Assembly (NCBI GenBank): GCA_049889095.1
Contig: JBLJFK010000011.1
DNA: 64,000 nt
Reading direction: 5' to 3' (one strand)
Origin: Ewingella sp049889095
Lineage (GTDB): Bacteria; Pseudomonadota; Gammaproteobacteria; Enterobacterales; Enterobacteriaceae
In this document: piece by piece, positions 16,184-23,646 of the stretch
How the letters are laid out: every line of letters starts with the position of its first letter
How positions within the stretch are numbered: position 1 is the first letter of the stretch
Made by a program: the position numbers and the translations under genes
Notes under the pieces: model-generated
What the model was told of the DNA's origin: nothing
What the model saw: the letters and a program-made list of their open reading frames with translations, nothing else
Database searches by the model: none

Positions 16184-16989
16184 TGAGCCCGATGATCATG
16201 ACCGAAGATCTTTTTACCCAGCCACATTTGGCAGACAGGCACCGCAAACAGACCGACCCGATTTTGCAGTTGGAAAACATCAACGTCAGTTTTGATGGTT
16301 TTAAGGCGCTGACCAACTTGTCGCTGAACATCGGCGTCGGCGAACTGCGCTGCGTGATCGGCCCGAACGGCGCGGGGAAAACCACGCTGATGGACGTCAT
16401 CACCGGCAAAACCAAACCGCAGAGCGGCAGCGTATTCTACGACCAGCGCACCGATCTCACTAAGCTGGATCCGGTGCAGATTGCGCAGTCCGGCATTGGC
16501 CGTAAATTCCAGAAGCCAACGGTCTTTGAAGCGCTGACCGTGTTCGAAAATCTGGAGATCGCGCAGAAAACCAATAAATCGGTCTGGGCGTGCCTGCACG
16601 CCAAAATGAACAGCGAACAGCGCGACCGCATCGATGAAATGCTCGGCACACTGCGGCTGACAACCGAACGGCATCGTCCGGCCGGTTTGCTGTCGCACGG
16701 CCAGAAACAGTTTCTGGAGATCGGCATGTTACTGGTGCAGGAGCCGCATTTGCTGCTGCTCGACGAACCGGCAGCGGGCATGACCGACGCCGAAACCGAA
16801 TACACTGCTGAGCTATTCAAACAGCTGGCGGGCAAGCATTCGCTGATGGTGGTCGAGCACGATATGGGTTTTGTCGAAAGCATCGCCGATCACGTCACCG
16901 TGCTGCATCAGGGGCAGGTGTTGGCGGAAGGCTCGCTGAAACAGGTGCAGGCCAACGAGCAGGTTATCGACGTTTATTTAGGACGCTGA
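16183..16989 (+). CDS. urtD: Urea ABC transporter ATPase UrtD
   Basis: This 268-aa cytoplasmic ABC ATPase (LivG type) powers urea import together with UrtE. It shows Walker A GPNGAGKTT, the signature motif LSHGQKQ, Walker B LLLLDEPAAGM and the switch histidine in VVEHDMGFV. The extra N-terminal stretch of about 25 residues before LENINVSFDGF is usual in UrtD. Its start overlaps the urtC stop. Confidence 0.94.
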   Translation: MSPMIMTEDLFTQPHLADRHRKQTDPILQLENINVSFDGFKALTNLSLNIGVGELRCVIGPNGAGKTTLMDVITGKTKPQSGSVFYDQRTDLTKLDPVQIAQSGIGRKFQKPTVFEALTVFENLEIAQKTNKSVWACLHAKMNSEQRDRIDEMLGTLRLTTERHRPAGLLSHGQKQFLEIGMLLVQEPHLLLLDEPAAGMTDAETEYTAELFKQLAGKHSLMVVEHDMGFVESIADHVTVLHQGQVLAEGSLKQVQANEQVIDVYLGR

Positions 16990-17013
16990 GGTTTAAGCAG
17001 AGGAAGAGAAAGC

Positions 17014-17712
17014 ATGTTGCAAGTCAATGAACTGAATCAGTTTTACGGCGGCAGCCATATTCTGCGCGACCTGTCATTCGACGCCAAAATCGGCGAAGTC
17101 ACCTGCCTGCTTGGGCGCAACGGCGTGGGCAAAACCACGCTGCTGAAATGCCTGATGGGGCTGATCCCGGCGAAATCCGGCACCATCAGCTGGCAGGATC
17201 AGGTGATCAACACCCGCAAACCGCATCAGCGCGTGCAGGCGGGCATCGCCTATGTCCCGCAGGGTCGCGAGATTTTTCCGCGTCTGACGGTGGAAGAAAA
17301 CCTGCTGATGGGGCTGTCGCGCTTTTCCGGCAGCAACGCCAAACAGGTGCCGGATGAAATCTACCACCTGTTCCCGATCCTGCTGGAAATGAAACATCGC
17401 CGCGGCGGTGATTTGTCCGGCGGCCAGCAGCAACAGCTGGCCATAGGCCGCGCACTGGCCAGCAAACCCAGCCTGCTGATCCTCGACGAACCCACCGAAG
17501 GTATTCAGCCTTCCGTCATCAAAGAGATCGGCGCGGTGATCAAACAACTGGCCGCCAAAGGCGACATGGCGATCCTGCTGGTCGAGCAATTCTACGATTT
17601 CGCCGCCGACCTCGCCGACAGCTATCTGGTGATGTCACGTGGCAGCATCGTCAAACGCGGACGCGGGGAAGATATGGAAGCGGAAAATGTGCGAGGTTTG
17701 GTAGCGATTTAG
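17014..17712 (+). CDS. urtE: Urea ABC transporter ATPase UrtE
   Basis: This is the second ATPase (LivF type) of the importer, 232 aa. It shows Walker A GRNGVGKTT, signature LSGGQQQ, Walker B LLILDEPTEGI and the switch histidine position replaced by LLVEQFYDF, the normal LivF/UrtE form with Gln after Glu. The ATG at 17014 is preceded by GAGGAAGAG. It ends the urt operon, 24 bp after urtD. Confidence 0.94.
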   Translation: MLQVNELNQFYGGSHILRDLSFDAKIGEVTCLLGRNGVGKTTLLKCLMGLIPAKSGTISWQDQVINTRKPHQRVQAGIAYVPQGREIFPRLTVEENLLMGLSRFSGSNAKQVPDEIYHLFPILLEMKHRRGGDLSGGQQQQLAIGRALASKPSLLILDEPTEGIQPSVIKEIGAVIKQLAAKGDMAILLVEQFYDFAADLADSYLVMSRGSIVKRGRGEDMEAENVRGLVAI

Positions 17713-17806
17713 CTCAGGCTGAATTTTCACAAGACAACCATTAACTTTTCAGACACATTTGGGGCGGTTTTTCTCAAACATGCTGGAAAGGACACTCGCA
17801 GTAAGT

Positions 17807-18187
17807 ATGAAAATCAAAAGTCAGGACGCGCTGGTTCGCCAGCGCAAACGCTGGGTAAAACTCGCATTACTGCTGGCGGTGATTGCCGGATGCTATCTGT
17901 GGTGGAAGCAGGGAAAACTGATTTCCGAAACCTGGAGCCCGAATAAGCAGTATGTCGTGCGCGAATACCGGACGTTCAATTTTATTCCGCGCATGACTAT
18001 GCCGGGCGACGGCGGGCATTACTCCGGCTACATCCGCGTGTATAACCGCGATGGCAAACAGTTCTACGAAGAGTACTCCGACCTGCTCGACCTCATCGAA
18101 GGGCCGTTCTGGGCGAAAGAAGGGGTCTACTGGATGGGTAATGATTATCAGGACATCGTGAGGTTGCCCACAACGCCGGTGGAGTGA
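17807..18187 (+). CDS. Small single-pass membrane protein, unknown
   Basis: This 126-aa product is unrecognised. It has a basic N-terminus (RQRKRWVK), one hydrophobic span (about residues 17-33) and a periplasmic domain rich in aromatic residues (KQYVVREYRTFNFIPRM, GHYSGYIRVYNRDGKQFYEEYSDL). The pattern suggests a small single-anchor protein with a beta-rich domain reading out a W-S-P-N-KQY type motif. Starts at 17759 (TTG) and 17780 (ATG) are also in frame; I favour 17807 because AAAGGA lies upstream, although the spacing is long. It lies 95 bp after urtE and ends at a bidirectional terminator. A role in urea uptake is not indicated. Confidence 0.65.
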   Translation: MKIKSQDALVRQRKRWVKLALLLAVIAGCYLWWKQGKLISETWSPNKQYVVREYRTFNFIPRMTMPGDGGHYSGYIRVYNRDGKQFYEEYSDLLDLIEGPFWAKEGVYWMGNDYQDIVRLPTTPVE

Positions 18188-18200
18188 CGTTTTAAGACAC

Positions 18201-18227
18201 AAAAAAGCCGCGACTGGCGCGGCTTTT
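18201..18227. terminator. Bidirectional terminator
   Basis: AAAAAA-GCCGCG-ACTGG-CGCGGC-TTTT gives a 6-bp GC stem with A-run and T-run on opposite sides. It lies between two convergent genes (17807-18187 and 18252-18500) and can serve both. Confidence 0.85.
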
Positions 18228-18251
18228 CACGTTAGGCACAGCCGAGAGTGA

Positions 18252-18500
18252 TCAGCTGCGAACTTTACGGTAGATAAACAGCACGACCAGCGCACCGATC
18301 ACAGCGACGATAAAGCTGCCAAAGTTGAAACCGTCTACGCGGCCAAAACCGAAGAACGTACTGATGTAACCACCGACAACGGCACCGACAACACCAAGAA
18401 CCACGGTCAGAATGAAACCGCCGCCATCTCTACCCGGCATGATCCACTTCGCCAAAATACCCGCAATCAGACCAAAGATAATCCAGGATAAAATTCCCAT
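18252..18500 (-). CDS. GlsB/YeaQ/YmgE family small membrane protein
   Basis: This 82-aa protein of the transglycosylase-associated family has three hydrophobic segments and the family motifs LAKWIMPGRDGGGF, GVVGAVVGGY and a basic tail YRKVRS. It is an inner-membrane stress-related protein of unclear activity. The ATG at 18500 has GGAGGA at seven-base spacing. A TTG five codons upstream is inside that ribosome site and was rejected. Confidence 0.9.
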   Translation of the reverse strand: MGILSWIIFGLIAGILAKWIMPGRDGGGFILTVVLGVVGAVVGGYISTFFGFGRVDGFNFGSFIVAVIGALVVLFIYRKVRS

Positions 18501-18934
18501 TTTTGACTCCTCCAAATAAATTTCGTTACCGTGATGTTAGTAAAATCGCATGGTCTCACCATGAATTGTGTTGAACCAATTTGGCTAAACAAGAGCGGAA
18601 CCAACAACGTCCGACTTTCAGGTCGGCGAAAAAACACCACAAACCTTTTTTCTGACACTGCAGGTGCAGTCTAGCAGAAATGGGGAAGCGCGCTCAAAAT
18701 CAGGAAGGAGGACTGTTTTCCGTCAGTTTGTGCTGTATCTTTCAGCCAGTGTAAACGGCCACGGCGTTTCGTCAATCGGCCGCAGAAGCCTGTAAAATTG
18801 CGTAAAAAATAAGACAGTTTTTTTGAATGACTTCCTCAAATCAATCCGTTTTTCATCTGCGACAGACAGGTCTATTATTCATTCATCGAAAGGCAATCAC
18901 CTTTCACGCTCATAAACTGAATGGAATAATTATC
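18501..18934. other. Divergent intergenic region without a gene
   Basis: About 430 bp separate the minus-strand GlsB-family gene from the plus-strand BhsA-like gene. It must hold both promoters. I see only a short inverted repeat (CGAC...GTCG near 18610) and no convincing small gene, sRNA terminator or repeat. Confidence 0.6.
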
Positions 18935-19192
18935 ATGAAAAACATCAAAATTTTTGCTGTAGCCGCCACCCTTTCTCTGATCTCTTTCGGTAGTTTTGCT
19001 GCTGAGCAGGTTTCTCAACCTGCCGACGGCGCACAAAAAATCGGTGTGATCTCAGTGTCAGGCCCAACCACGCTTGGTGGTCTGGAAAGTAAACTGGCAG
19101 CTCAGGCAAGTGAAGCAGGTGCCTCTTCTTACCGCATCATCTCTGCAACCGGTAACAACCGTATGCATGCTAACGCTGAAATCTATAAATAA
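18935..19192 (+). CDS. YhcN/BhsA-family periplasmic stress protein
   Basis: This 85-aa exported protein has a clear signal peptide (MKNIKIFAVAATLSLISFGS, cleaved after FAA near residue 23) and the DUF1471 fold segments IGVISVSG, LGGLESKLAAQASEAGASSYRIIS and the closing NNRMHANAEIYK. Family members (BhsA, McbA, YhcN, YdgH) answer acid, peroxide or biofilm conditions. The ATG at 18935 is used rather than upstream in-frame codons because it starts the signal peptide. A strong hairpin terminator follows. Confidence 0.9.
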   Translation: MKNIKIFAVAATLSLISFGSFAAEQVSQPADGAQKIGVISVSGPTTLGGLESKLAAQASEAGASSYRIISATGNNRMHANAEIYK

Positions 19193-19226
19193 TCGGCACG
19201 CAAAACTGCTGAACCAATACCCTCCC

Positions 19227-19263
19227 AAAAGCCTGTGGAAGATCATCTTCCACAGGCTTTTTT
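19227..19263. terminator. Strong intrinsic terminator
   Basis: AAAAGCCTGTGGAAG / CTTCCACAGGCTTTT form a 15-bp stem around ATCAT, with a continuing T-run. It lies about 35 nt after the BhsA-like stop codon. Confidence 0.9.
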
Positions 19264-19361
19264 ACTTTCCAGCTATCCACTCTCAGACTTTCTTTATCTG
19301 CAAGATTGCATTTTCTCTATCAGGTTCACTATTCTGGTTTTTTCGCACATCAGGAAAAGCC

Positions 19362-19997
19362 ATGACCCTCGCAGAATCTCTGATTTCTTACGCGCTTGCC
19401 GCGGGTATTTTAACGCTCACTCCCGGCCTGGACACTGCGCTGGTATTGCGCACTGCGGCTAGCCAAGGCAGCAAAAAAGCACTCTTATCAGCATGTGGGA
19501 TCAGCACCGGTTGCCTGGTTTGGGGCGCAATGGTCGCTCTCGGATTGGGGGCGGTGCTCGCCTCCTCGGAAATCGCGTTCACCGCCCTGAAGTGGATCGG
19601 TGCCACGTATCTTTGCTGGCTTGGTCTGCAAATGTTGCTGAAACCGAGAAGCGAAATGAACATGGCCGCGCCGGAAAGTAGCAGAACTGTATTACGCATC
19701 GGAAATTCACCGTTCATAAGAGGACTATTTGGCAACGTGCTTAACCCGAAGGTCGGCGTGTTCTACGTCTCTTTCTTGCCACAGTTTGTGGCAACGGGTT
19801 ATCCGGTCGGCCCGTATATTTTTGGCCTCGCCGCCATGCACGCAGTCATCGGTACGCTATGGTCGTGCGTGATGATTTCAGCGACACGCCCTTTGTCCCG
19901 CTGGCTGCGGCGTCCGGCAGTGGTCAGAACCTTGGATCGTTTAACCGGCACCGTTTTTATCGCCTTTGCAGTTCGACTCGCTACGACAAAACGCTAA
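19362..19997 (+). CDS. LysE/RhtB-family amino-acid exporter
   Basis: This 211-aa inner-membrane protein with about six spans carries the family N-terminal motif LTLTPGLDTALVLRTAASQGSKKAL and the later GNVLNPKVGVFYVSFLPQFV. Family members export amino acids or derivatives; the substrate here is unknown. The ATG at 19362 is preceded by AGGAAAAG. The acetyltransferase gene follows after 16 bp, suggesting an operon. Confidence 0.9.
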   Translation: MTLAESLISYALAAGILTLTPGLDTALVLRTAASQGSKKALLSACGISTGCLVWGAMVALGLGAVLASSEIAFTALKWIGATYLCWLGLQMLLKPRSEMNMAAPESSRTVLRIGNSPFIRGLFGNVLNPKVGVFYVSFLPQFVATGYPVGPYIFGLAAMHAVIGTLWSCVMISATRPLSRWLRRPAVVRTLDRLTGTVFIAFAVRLATTKR

Positions 19998-20013
19998 CAA
20001 AAAAGGAGTTGCC

Positions 20014-20484
20014 ATGAAAACACGTATCACCTCAGCCCCAACCGACGACGATCTTGAAGAGATGAAAAGTGGCCTGCGTAATTTCAACAGCCATTTTGTT
20101 CCGCAGCAGAAACTCCGCGCGTTAGGGATTTTTGTTGAGGATGAGCATGGTCAGAAACAGGCGGGCATTGTTGCTGAAACCGTCGGCAATTGGATGTATA
20201 TCCAGATGCTATGGGTCGATGAATCTCTGCGCGGTAAAGACGTCGGTACACAGTTGATCAACGAAGCGGAAGAAGAGGCCAAGCGGCGGGGTTGCCGTTA
20301 TTCACTGGTCGATACCTTTAGTTTTCAGGCACGGCCCTTTTATGAACGTATGGGTTATCACCTGCAAATGTCGCTGGAAGATTATATTGACGATATTCGA
20401 GCGCCAGATGATGCGCCGTCCACCCATACCCGCTTTTACCTGACTAAAATACTGAGCAACAGCGCACAAAATCATTTGGATTGA
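20014..20484 (+). CDS. GNAT-family N-acetyltransferase
   Basis: This 156-aa acetyltransferase shows the GNAT acetyl-CoA loop in the form LWVDESLRGKDVGTQLINEAEEEAKRRG and the terminal FYERMGYHLQM. The ATG at 20014 follows AAAAGGAG. It is probably co-transcribed with the LysE-type exporter just upstream. The substrate cannot be named from sequence. Confidence 0.87.
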   Translation: MKTRITSAPTDDDLEEMKSGLRNFNSHFVPQQKLRALGIFVEDEHGQKQAGIVAETVGNWMYIQMLWVDESLRGKDVGTQLINEAEEEAKRRGCRYSLVDTFSFQARPFYERMGYHLQMSLEDYIDDIRAPDDAPSTHTRFYLTKILSNSAQNHLD

Positions 20485-20493
20485 CTCAGCATC

Positions 20494-20545
20494 CCCCGGA
20501 AACTTACTCAGATAAGTGACCGGGGTGAATAAATGCAGCTAACGC
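20494..20545. repeat. ERIC-like palindromic core fragment
   Basis: CCCCGG-AAA-CTTA-CTCAGA-TAAG-TGA-CCGGGG has the nested-stem layout of the enterobacterial ERIC core, followed by TGAATAAATGCAGCTAACGC. The same tail type (CGAGAGCTGCTAACGC) occurs in the larger copy at 47128-47226. It lies after the acetyltransferase gene, between convergent genes, and may aid termination. Confidence 0.6.
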
Positions 20546-20549
20546 GGAC

Positions 20550-21194
20550 TCAATTCGCAGGATGACCCGCGGATAGCGCTAACCACTCTTGAACCGATGG
20601 GCGTTGCCATTGGGCATCCGCATAGGCCGCCAGATTTTCTGGCACAGCGTCGCCGTTTAAGCGCAACCGGTTGATCATCAGTGCCAAATCCGTATCGGCG
20701 ATACACCATTCACCGAATAGATTTTCACGGTCTTCGAGCAGACGCTCAGCGGCACCGATCAGTTTTTCGGCAGCCGCCTGGCCTTTGGGCGTCAGCACCG
20801 GATATTTTTTGCCGCCAAACACCACGTCGGTTGAACGTTCTTCGCGGATCGGCATTAAATCGCTGCGCAGCCACGCCTGGACTTCACGGGCTTTGGCGCG
20901 GTTTTCCGGGTCTTGTGGATAAATCGCCGGGAAGGTCGGTGCGGGAAACAACTCTTCCACGTATTCATCAATGGCGGAAGATTCTGACAACACAAAGCTG
21001 CCGTTCGCCAGTGTCGGTACGCGGCGGGTCACTGAAATCGCTGAATAATGATCTTTCAGGTTTTCGGCCTCGGCTAAATTGACGGTTTCCAGCTCAAAAG
21101 GAATACCTTTCTCGGTCAGCGCCACAAAAGCAGACATGACATAGGGGCTGAAATAGTTGGCATCGGAATAAAGCGTCAGCGAAGGTTGGCTCAT
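20550..21194 (-). CDS. yfcF: Glutathione S-transferase YfcF
   Basis: The 214-aa product matches E. coli YfcF over its length (SPYVMSAFVALTEKGIPFEL, LSESSAIDEY, LRSDLMPIREERSTDVVF, FGEWCIADTDLALMINRL). It has the thioredoxin-like N-terminal glutathione site with the ESSAI motif and an all-helical C-terminal domain. It acts as a cytosolic GST/peroxidase. The ATG at 21194 has AGGAG upstream; longer in-frame extensions lack family similarity and were rejected. Confidence 0.94.
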   Translation of the reverse strand: MSQPSLTLYSDANYFSPYVMSAFVALTEKGIPFELETVNLAEAENLKDHYSAISVTRRVPTLANGSFVLSESSAIDEYVEELFPAPTFPAIYPQDPENRAKAREVQAWLRSDLMPIREERSTDVVFGGKKYPVLTPKGQAAAEKLIGAAERLLEDRENLFGEWCIADTDLALMINRLRLNGDAVPENLAAYADAQWQRPSVQEWLALSAGHPAN

Positions 21195-21411
21195 GGCGAA
21201 CTCCTGAAAAAAGAAAAGCAAAAGGATGAAAAACATAGCGCAGAAATGAGGGGCTGTCGTTAAAAAACACGTGGAATAATCGTGCCATCGTGTAGCGGTG
21301 TATAAAGTAAAATGTCGTCCCGTCCGCAAAGATAAACGTTCGCATCCTACGACTGTCTCCCTATACTGCTGAAATCCCCTGATGTCGGGCTTTTTACTCC
21401 AGGAACAGACC

Positions 21412-21954
21412 ATGAAAAAACGGAACCTTGCCTTTGCGATGCTCCTCCCGCTGCTGGTATGTGCAGCGCAAGCTTCATCCCCCAAGGAGATTAAAGCGCG
21501 ATTCAATCAGTTTAAGGTGGGTGACAAAACCATCTGCCTGGATGAGTTTACCTATCCCAACAACCTAAAGATGAAATCGTTTGAGAACGGTTTTGTGATC
21601 AGTAAGAAAAATAATGTACTGACTTATCAGATAGTCAGTATGTTTTTACTGGGCAACGATGTGACGGCTAACGTGAAAGCTATCGTTGAAAGTCGGATAG
21701 GGAAAAATGGGTTAAGTACGGTATTTAAACAAGCTTTCATTGACGTTTCAGGCATGGATAAACCTGAACAGGCCGATGCCAAAGCCAAGCTTCTCCGCGA
21801 GTTTGAAAAGATGACCAGTGCAAAACAGGATCTTCTGCCCTACAGCGCGATTGTCCTCAACGACAAGGGCTACGTCATCACCACAGTGGAAAGCAACGGC
21901 ACCAGCGTCAGCGAATGCTTTGTTACCCCCTATAAAAAACCCACTAAGGATTGA
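21412..21954 (+). CDS. Exported protein of unknown function
   Basis: This 180-aa product has a clear Sec signal peptide (MKKRNLAFAMLLPLLVCAAQ, cut after AQA near residue 21). The mature part is lysine-rich with two cysteines (TICLDEF and SECFVTP) that could form a disulfide. I do not recognise the family. The ATG at 21412 has AGGAACAG upstream. The next gene starts five bases after its stop, so it is likely translated from the same message as the following acetyltransferase. Confidence 0.7.
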   Translation: MKKRNLAFAMLLPLLVCAAQASSPKEIKARFNQFKVGDKTICLDEFTYPNNLKMKSFENGFVISKKNNVLTYQIVSMFLLGNDVTANVKAIVESRIGKNGLSTVFKQAFIDVSGMDKPEQADAKAKLLREFEKMTSAKQDLLPYSAIVLNDKGYVITTVESNGTSVSECFVTPYKKPTKD

Positions 21955-21959
21955 TCCTC

Positions 21960-22439
21960 ATGACAGTACTGTCGGCGATGAGCAAAGCGTTTTACCCGCA
22001 ATTTTTTGAGCAACTGGTCACGGACTATGCCAAAGAAAATGTCGCCTCAGGCCGCTGGGCAGCGGAAAACGCACTGGCACGTTCGCAGGATGAAATAGCA
22101 CGGTTGCTGCCACAGGGCATCGCCACGCCGGAAAATTATTTGTTTGAAATTAAAACCAATGTCGATGGGCAAACTGCCGGGTATATCTGGTTTGCTGTCA
22201 GCGATCGTCAGGGCGAACGCAGCGCTTTTATCTATGAAGTGTCGGTGTTTAGCGAATTTCGCCGTCAGGGCCACGCCCGCGCTGCCTTTTGGCAGTTGGA
22301 AGAGAAAGTGCGTGAACTGGGTTTGAAATCCATCGGACTGAATGTGTTTTACCACAACAATGCGGCGCAGGCGCTGTATGCTAGCCTGGGCTATGCGCCG
22401 ACCAATCTGACCATGGTAAAAGCGTTAAAAGCGGTTTAA
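21960..22439 (+). CDS. GNAT-family acetyltransferase
   Basis: This 159-aa GNAT protein has the acetyl-CoA loop region VSVFSEFRRQGHARAAFWQLEEKVRELGL and the closing IGLNVFYHNNAAQALYASLGYAPTNLTMVKAL. AAGGA lies ten bases before the ATG at 21960; a TTG at 21951 and an ATG at 21978 are also in frame. It follows the exported-protein gene almost without gap. Substrate unknown. Confidence 0.87.
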   Translation: MTVLSAMSKAFYPQFFEQLVTDYAKENVASGRWAAENALARSQDEIARLLPQGIATPENYLFEIKTNVDGQTAGYIWFAVSDRQGERSAFIYEVSVFSEFRRQGHARAAFWQLEEKVRELGLKSIGLNVFYHNNAAQALYASLGYAPTNLTMVKALKAV

Positions 22440-22448
22440 CAGCGCCCA

Positions 22449-22901
22449 TCAGCGCTGATATTTGATGAAATCCGTCAGTACTCCAATACGGTCATACAGT
22501 TTGCGGGCCGTGTGATTGGCCGTTTTGGTGGTCCAGTAGACGTTGGCTTTATCGTTCTGGTCAGCGTACTCGTACACTGCTTCAATCAATTTCTGCCCGA
22601 CACCCAACTTGCGCGCGCTTTCATCGACGTATAAATCCTGCAAATAGACCACCTGCTGCATATGCCAGCCGTGATCGTGATTGATGCAGTTCACCAACCC
22701 GACCAGTTTTCCCTGATATTCCGCCACATAGCCAAACATGCTGACATGGTCAGGCTGCGACAAACGCTGAAAGGTATAGTCGAACTGCGCTGGGTCAAGC
22801 TCTGACTGATAAAAGTCCAGATAATCGCGCCACAGAATTTCCCAACTTTCACGATCATTAGGGGTGAGTGGGCGAACCATGATGGCTGGCGATGAACTCA
22901 T
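22449..22901 (-). CDS. GNAT-family acetyltransferase
   Basis: This 150-aa GNAT protein has LQDLYVDESARKLGVGQKLIEAVYEYA as the acetyl-CoA binding segment and TKTANHTARKLYDRIGVLTDFIKY at the end, a form common in the diamine/amino-acid acetyltransferase branch. GAGGAGAGC precedes the ATG at 22901. It is convergent with the previous gene, ten bp between stop codons. Confidence 0.88.
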   Translation of the reverse strand: MSSSPAIMVRPLTPNDRESWEILWRDYLDFYQSELDPAQFDYTFQRLSQPDHVSMFGYVAEYQGKLVGLVNCINHDHGWHMQQVVYLQDLYVDESARKLGVGQKLIEAVYEYADQNDKANVYWTTKTANHTARKLYDRIGVLTDFIKYQR

Positions 22902-22944
22902 ATAACGCTCTCCTCAAATAAACCGATACAGCAGGAACACCCCA

Positions 22945-23511
22945 TCAAGGCCAAGTGTAGGGATAATGTATCAGGTCATGAAAACGGACGATATCTGCAC
23001 TTTCATTGCGGTAGGCATGCGGGCAATCCGCAGTAAAGCGCAGTGCTTCCCCGGCGCAGAGCGTACGTATGACACCATCCACTTCTAGCGTTAACTGCCC
23101 CTCAAGCACGATCGCGTGTTCAATCACGCCTTTTTCGTGTGGCGACGATTCACTGACGCCGCCTGGCTCCATCTCGATCAGGAACATGTCCATGCGCAGC
23201 GCGACATCAAAAGGAAACAGTGGCACGACGCGCATACCCGAGGTCTCGCTGTTAAACATAGCCAACAGGTCATGGCGATGTAGCGTTGATGACATTTTGG
23301 GCGGCGTTTCGATAAATTCTGAAAACGATATATTCAACCCGCTGGCTATTTTCCACAGCATTGCCACCGTCGGGCTGGATTCCCCACGCTCAATCTGGCC
23401 GAGCATGGCCTTGCTCACGCCGGTTTTTTCCGCCGTTTGGCTGAGACTCCAGCCGCGTTCAGCGCGCACCGTTTTAAGTTGCCTGCCGATCCGTTGGGCG
23501 AGTTCTTGCAT
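22945..23511 (-). CDS. sutR: XRE/cupin regulator SutR (YdcN)
   Basis: This 188-aa repressor has an N-terminal HTH_3 domain (LKTVRAERGWSLSQTAEKTG, SKAMLGQIERGESSPTVAMLWKIA) and a C-terminal cupin (SSPHEKGVIEHAIVLEGQL...GEALRFTADCPHAYRN, ending in HDLIHYP). It closely follows E. coli SutR/YdcN as recalled, and as in E. coli it is divergent from a BenE-type transporter gene. The ATG at 23511 gives the family N-terminus. Two palindromes in the shared promoter region are its likely binding sites. Confidence 0.92.
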   Translation of the reverse strand: MQELAQRIGRQLKTVRAERGWSLSQTAEKTGVSKAMLGQIERGESSPTVAMLWKIASGLNISFSEFIETPPKMSSTLHRHDLLAMFNSETSGMRVVPLFPFDVALRMDMFLIEMEPGGVSESSPHEKGVIEHAIVLEGQLTLEVDGVIRTLCAGEALRFTADCPHAYRNESADIVRFHDLIHYPYTWP

Positions 23512-23545
23512 AGGGCTTCCTTCATTCAGCAACCTGAATGGGTGT

Positions 23546-23563
23546 TGTGCGTTATAACGCACA
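23546..23563. promoter_or_regulatory. Palindromic operator 1 (probable SutR site)
   Basis: TGTGCGTTATAACGCACA is a perfect 18-bp palindrome 34 bp upstream of the sutR start codon. A near-identical copy lies 40 bp away on the ydcO side. Confidence 0.8.
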
Positions 23564-23585
23564 GTGATATGTTGAGCGCAGTACC

Positions 23586-23603
23586 TGTGCGCTATAACGC
23601 ACA
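23586..23603. promoter_or_regulatory. Palindromic operator 2 (probable SutR site)
   Basis: TGTGCGCTATAACGCACA differs from operator 1 at a single base and is one mismatch from a perfect palindrome. The two centres are 40 bp apart, close to four helical turns, so dimers would bind on the same face of DNA. Confidence 0.8.
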
Positions 23604-23646
23604 ACAGAATACCGCCGTCGTCGCCTGACCAGAAGGATTTTCAATC

